DNA of 64,000 nt. Origin: Cyanophora paradoxa (taxonomy: Eukaryota; Glaucocystophyceae; Cyanophorales; Cyanophoraceae). The position numbers and the translations under genes are program-made. Within the stretch, counting starts at the first letter, position 1. Every line of letters begins with the position of its first letter. A model generated the notes under the pieces. It was not told the origin of the DNA. It saw only the letters and a list, made by a program, of their open reading frames with translations, and did not search any database. Shown here piece after piece: positions 59,001 through 64,000 of this stretch. The stretch is from contig QPMI01000178.1 in assembly GCA_004431415.1 (NCBI GenBank), forward strand, positions 1 through 64,000. Reading direction: 5' to 3'.

Positions 59001-62000
59001 CTGAATCGACGCGATTCTGCGGTTGGATCTGACAGCCGTTTCATTTCGCCTCGAAATTCGCAGCTCCTTCAATTACAGTGCGTACAGCGCGCGTTTGCCA
59101 CTCGCGCTTGTGGAAGCTCATGCAAAAGCTTGTCGCCTACCGTGATCGCGCGATCGACCACCAGATGAGCAATTCATGCGGCAGGTTTGTCTGAATAGCG
59201 CCGACAATCTAACGACAATTTCCGACTGAAACGTTAACGTTGTCGATGCACGCAGTTCATGAAATTACCCAAGATATTCATCGGTGCGTCGTCGCCAGCG
59301 TGTTTCTGCTCGGACTGCCCTGCCCATTTCATTTATCCGAGCGCGCGCTCAGACTTTTCGATCGGGGTGCGGATGCGAGCGCCGAGCAACTGCAGCGCGC
59401 AATTGCAAACACACATGGATTGAAAAAGCTCTGCGCAGAGTGGAAAGAGTGATGAGAAGTCGGGCAAGGGCGTGGCTGTTAACATTTGGGGAACAATCAT
59501 GGTGGACCCTAGAACGTTGTACGCCTGGGTCGGATCGGTTCGTCCCTATATGTCATTAAGACGTTTTTGAGTTCAGCAGATCGACCTGCCTGCGCGCGTT
59601 CTCGCACTCAGGGGTACAGGTTCGAGATGAAAATAAAAGATTATAAGCTCAACTGGATCGCATTCGTGTGTGAGTGTCGGCTTTCTTCGCTTCATTCTCA
59701 GAACTTTCGGGGATCGCGCGTTTCTGCGGCTAATCGACGCGCAGATTACGCGGGGCTCAAAATCAACTTGGATATTGGGATCGAGCTCGTTTTGTGCGCG
59801 CTTGGATCGCAATGCTGAATTGCGACGCCGACGTATACGTATACGTATGAGTGACAAGCGCCACACATACGCACAGGACGGTAGAGGCCTGCAAAACACA
59901 GGATATCGGCAAGCTTGAAAAACCGACTGTGTTCACCATCTACGGACCGTTCTTCGTGAACCTGAATCCAGTAAGGCTTTCAAGATTCCATCTTTTTTGC
60001 GTGCGCTGAGCATTTGTTCGCAGTACGTGTGTCTTCCCTTGTGCAACCTGAGGCCGCGCATGCATATGCACCCTCCGACGCAGCGCGCCCTGACAAGCGA
60101 ATGCCGCGCTCCCCGCCGCAGTTCAAAGGGCAACTTCAGATGTGCGTCGACCTTACCATCAAGTGGGCGTTCTATCTTGGTGCCCAACTGGAGGCGGGCC
60201 TTGAGCTTGGCCTCGGGTATGACGGGAAGAAGAACCAGATCAAGCCGGTAATTGCAGGCCCCGGGCCCGACATCGATATCAATGGCCGCATTGACCGAAA
60301 GTCAAATTCATGGTTTCGTTCATGATCATTGCACCCAGATATTCGGTTGGATGGATGGAAACGCGCCTATTTTCGAGGTACGCACAGCAGTGCAGCGCCT
60401 ATGGCAAGCTATCGACTCGGCGAGGCGATCCTTCGCAAGCTCACGCTGACCGTCGGACTCCGACATTCCGCAGGTGGTAAAGCCCGAGCCTCCGACGGAT
60501 TTTTGTGCGCGCGCTCCGATGACGAGGATGTTCCTTCTCGCTTCTAATAGCTCCATTTTTTGCTTTGAACAGTCATCGATGGATTCATCGCTCTTGTTCC
60601 GGAGGTCAGAGCTCGCCCCCATGAATATACTAATCATGCATATCCATTCTCAATCTTTCACTCGATTTCGAGTTGACCTCGTTCTTCAGCTCGGTTTGGA
60701 CCTCGGCGCGATGGGGTAAAGCTTTTTGTCCGATGCACTTTTCCGGTCTGATCCCAAGCACATGCACCTTGCTACCTTCCCGCAGGATCTCGTTCCTAAA
60801 TTTTGCGGTGCAAGGCACGGTGAAGCTCGGGGCCTCGTTCAGTCCGGTCGGCAGTAACAATGGATGCCCTGGAGCGCTCCAAATTTGGGCGGGGATCATC
60901 CCGTATATCGGCGCTAACCTCGTTCTGGACACGATGGTGAAGATGCCGAAAGGGCTCTCGCTCTCCTTCCGAATCGTGCGCGGATATATGCGAGGCTCAC
61001 ACTGCCTCTGTCGCGACCTGACTTCACTTATTCTGCCGCGCGCCAGGCCGGTCAATATTGGGACCAAACCAGGTCGGTGGTCCCTTTCCTTACAATTACT
61101 TATCCAGCCCGTGTGGTTTATGCCGATCACAGCGAGCCAACTCCGAACCCCTACGCCAAAATTGTCAGTGCGTCCGTGCTTCGGCCGCCGGACCTGAGAA
61201 GCGTTGGCTACTGCTGAGCTGGCCGCGGACGTCTGATCCTGTCGCAGTTTCCCAAACCAAGTGTCCCCCAAGTGAAGATCGCGATGGTACCGATTACGAT
61301 ACTGCACTGCTGGTCGTTCGACGGAGTCTACGCGAGGCCGGGGATGTCACAGCGGCAGGGGCCAAGTCCGGCTCCCGCTCCCTCAAAGCTGGCACCAGCA
61401 TCAAAGGCAGCGTGCTCGGGAAGCTGCAGGGCGCCATCGCGGCTATCAAGCCCGCGACGGATGAAGACCTGATCAAAGACTTGGACCCGTACTTCAGCGT
61501 CAAGAACACTCGCGCGTGCGTGCGAGATCTAGAGCATGCATATGCATTTCATGCATTTCTATCGGCTTCGGTGTGATCGAGAGCGCAGTTCGTCTTATCT
61601 TCTCGAGCTCGGCTGGCTCTTCCCGGCCTTCTCGATGCTCGACGACGACGTCGTGGGGTACAGCGTTCTCGTCAGAGAACTGGATCCCGGCAACCCTAAG
61701 ACCGTGGTCAAGAGGTGGAAGGCGTACGTTCCCGGCTCTCCGCTGCCCGTCACGGAGGAGTTCTACAACAGCGCGGAGAAGCTCACCCTGGCGTCGCTCG
61801 CGCCGACGTCGTCATCGCCAAACGGAACCCTGACGGCGAGCAATCGCACCGTGGACCCGTCGGTCTGCGCTGGCATGCAATCCATTCTGGTCTGGGACGC
61901 GGCCCTGCAGCGAGGACACTGCCGCAAACCCCGAGTGAACGCCACGCTCAGCATCGTCCCGGGGACGTTTCTGGCGGGCACGTCGCGGACGGTCGACCTG

Positions 62001-64000
62001 CAGAACATGTTCAACCACAGGCTCGAGAATCTGAAGCCAGAGACTCCTTACAAGATTACGGTCCTTGCCATCAGGATCAACGGAAAAGCGCTGCTCGGTG
62101 GTAACAACTGGGAAAATGACCTTTGGACTTTCCGTGAGCACCAAATGCGAGCCGTGCGTGCTCCAAACCGCAGCTGAAAAATGCGCAGCTGAGCCGATCG
62201 GGCCTCCTACCAACGTGCGGTTTGTCTCCATCGTCCCAGATCGCGAAAATCCTGGAAAGGCGAGCAGCTTCGCTACTTATGGCAGGAAGTTTTCTTATGT
62301 TGCGCATGCGCAGTTTGTTGCGCGGATCAAATGGGACAACAACGCGAAGAGTACTTTCAGCCAGGTGCGTCGAAGCAAAAGGATGAGCCCTCTAGCTCTG
62401 CTAATAACTGATTCTCTGATTTCTAGATTATGGTGGTGCCAGCGCGCGAGGCGACGAGCGTGCCCAGTCCTTGTGCGGAGGGCTACTACCGCGTCGTCAA
62501 CGCGAGGTGGGACGTTCCGTGCGAGCTGGCCGAGCGCGGAGGCGGGGCCTCGCAGCAGCCCGACGCGCGGCTGATCGTCGACCCCCCGAGCCTCTCCGCC
62601 CCCTTCTACGACTACCTTCCCGCTGTTCCCAAGCAGGACATCATCAACATCCCGGGCCTGCTTCCAGGTACGGCAAAGCCGGCTTCACCTTTCGCGAGTT
62701 CTTTTCATTGACACGGACGACGCTGCCGTTTCAAAGGACTTGTGTACAAGTGAGCCTGCCGGCTGCGCGTGCGGAGTCTCTCCGCGCGCATACGCTGAAC
62801 TACCATCTCCACAGGTTTTACGTCCAGGGTCTCAAGGGCGTCGGCAAAGAAGACCCAGACATGTTCTTCCCCGGCAAGTTCTCCGCGCCGCTGAGGGTCC
62901 AAATGCCCGGTGTGCACGCCCTTCTCTTCTGCACAGCCGTGCTCCAATAACTCCATTTGCAGGCCTTCCGCGCGGCGGCTTCGTGCAGGGCAACACCTCC
63001 CTCCCCTATCAGCTTTCCGAGCAAAGGCTCGACTGCGGTGAGCTTCGAATTCAAAGTCTTGTGTGCATACCGATCCCTGATCGGCTTCTTCTCAGGCCTC
63101 TACAACATCTCCTGGGTCAGTTGCGAGAGAAGGGAGAAGGGGGAGGGGAGGGGGGAGGAGGGGGAGGAGGGGGAGGAGGGGGAGGAGGGGGAGGAGGGGG
63201 AGGGGGGAGGGGGAGGGGGGGGAGGGGGGGATGGAAGACCACTCGAAAGTATTTTGAGATCCCCCCCGGCTCCCCCCACCCCACAGCCCCCGTCCTCCTT
63301 TAAATTTCCCAGCGCTAGCACGAGAGTGGAGCAGCTCAGAGAACTCCAAAATTACGATATTTGTGGTGATCTAGATCTAGTGCGGGAAAGCGAGTTTCAA
63401 GCTCGCGTGATCCCTGGATATTCACGCTGGATGCGCCCGCAGGTTCCTGCCTCCTCCGGATTCGGGGCGGCGATGGCGGCGCTCACCAAAGAGGTGCGCT
63501 GCGTGAGCGCCGCTACTCAAAGTCTCTTCGCTGACTCGCTAAGTGCAGGTCGTTCTCACGGTTCGCTGCCTGCAAATAGCGAAGACCGCGCGATACTCTT
63601 GACGACAATGCTTGAATTTGACGCGTCCGCAGCTGACGGATGATCTCCCGAATTCCAAACCGATCTACAAGCGCTTCCCGATTGATCAGTCAGTTGAATA
63701 TTACTCCGTCCTAGTCAACTTCTCGAGCGCCGCTGTCAAGCGCGTCATCAAGCGGACCTTTGTCCTCGGGGCCATAACGTCGGCGGGCTACAACAAGGAC
63801 GGTGCTCTCTTCTTATCGAGAGGCCGCGGCTCTCGGCGACATGGCTGACGCGCGCGTGCATGCGCACCTTGCAGAGGAAGGCAGCAACACTCTACGGATC
63901 ATCGACCGCCCGTGCACTGCGGGCCTCAACTGCCCCGTCGACCAGCTCGACGACATTTTCGTCGAGTGTCCGGAAGTGCCCACCGCACTCTCGGCCACAC
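56005..64000 (+). CDS. Large secreted or surface protein with amphipathic helices and FN3-like modules, 3' end missing
   Basis: ATG at 56005 (second Met 56035) precedes a signal peptide, ACALLLAFIVLVSIAACVDA. Exons then encode a soluble region (GERFTARPGHLKPRSEAEIN; REALLLEDEESIIAVHW; DDQHGHSHAHGGEKASTRVH), VFVRVLEVHTHPCSVPVK, and a string of amphipathic Lys/Ala/Gly helices over several exons (LFGWLGNGIKKAASAIKKG, then after the 57-bp GC-AG intron 57975-58031 VGQAIKKGVEKAGDWVKNTA; NKVVKYAKDKLEDFDKATG; GGIIGQMQMGMDLVKTAGEF). Next come beta-rich segments (FYLGAQLEAGLELGLGYDG; VQGTVKLGASFSPVG) and FN3-like modules from about 61600 (GYSVLVRELDPGNPKTVV; LENLKPETPYKITVLAIRI; IGPPTNVRFVSIVP). The frame is still open at 64000. 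Exon joins after 58130 are only partly resolved, and two genes cannot be excluded. Function unknown. Confidence 0.55.
57975..58031 (+). other. 57-bp GC-AG intron
   Basis: Donor AAG|GCAAGC, acceptor CTCGCAG|GTC. Removal joins KKGFDK to VGQAIKKG. Read-through meets TAA stops. Confidence 0.75.
63127..63230. repeat. 104-bp pure purine GGGGAGGAGG tract
   Basis: Uninterrupted G/A on the plus strand, built from GGGGAGGAG-like units. It follows an exon coding YNISW and appears intronic in the secreted-protein gene. Confidence 0.9.

Noticed and set aside
1-64000. CRISPR arrays, insertion sequences, rRNA genes and prokaryotic operons
   Set aside because: None seen. Repeats are intragenic or simple-sequence, genes have spliceosomal-type introns, and no transposase or integrase was recognised.

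Overview
The window is nuclear DNA of a very GC-rich, intron-dense, gene-dense eukaryote, most likely a microalga or related protist. The species cannot be fixed from the sequence, but a haptophyte- or pelagophyte-like alga would fit the composition. Nearly all genes are split by short introns of about 50-130 bp. Their donors are GT or GC, the acceptor is usually CGCAG or GCAG, and a CTGAC branch-site-like word often lies 15-40 nt upstream of the acceptor. Many introns also contain GTACCCC, either as the donor itself or internally. Most long open frames are therefore patchworks of exons and read-through introns, and I reconstructed genes by joining conserved protein segments.

Left part (1-36.7 kb, extremely GC-rich): (1) the 3' part of a giant Ala/Glu/Arg coiled-coil gene (+) containing three near-identical 1,497-bp tandem repeats; (2) a TRANK1-like superfamily-1 helicase (+); (3) a 12-TM major facilitator transporter (-); (4) an SGF73/ataxin-7-like zinc-finger protein with Ala/Gln-rich tracts (+); (5) proteasome assembly chaperone 4 (-); (6) a family-2 glycosyltransferase of bacterial type (+); (7) the TPR co-chaperone SGTA/Sgt2 (-); (8) an F-box protein (+); (9) an L-2-amino-thiazoline-4-carboxylate hydrolase-family protein (-).

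Right part (37-64 kb, much lower GC, rich in palindromic words such as GCGCATGCGC, ATCGAT and CTCGAG): (10) an unidentified cysteine-rich membrane protein (+); a possible gene relic beside a 40-C tract; (11) a 12-kb gene (-) for a giant type-I surface protein with a signal sequence, at least three laminin-G-like jelly-roll domains, many FN3-like modules and one C-terminal TM segment; (12) divergently, a large secreted protein with amphipathic helices and FN3-like modules (+), cut by the right edge.

From the helicase onward, successive genes alternate strictly in strand. Several divergent pairs are only 70-190 bp apart and some convergent pairs only 34-90 bp apart, which suggests shared bidirectional promoters. 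SGTA and the proteasome chaperone are both protein quality-control factors, but no pathway-level cluster is evident. The two surface-protein genes at the right form a plausible cell-surface or adhesion locus.
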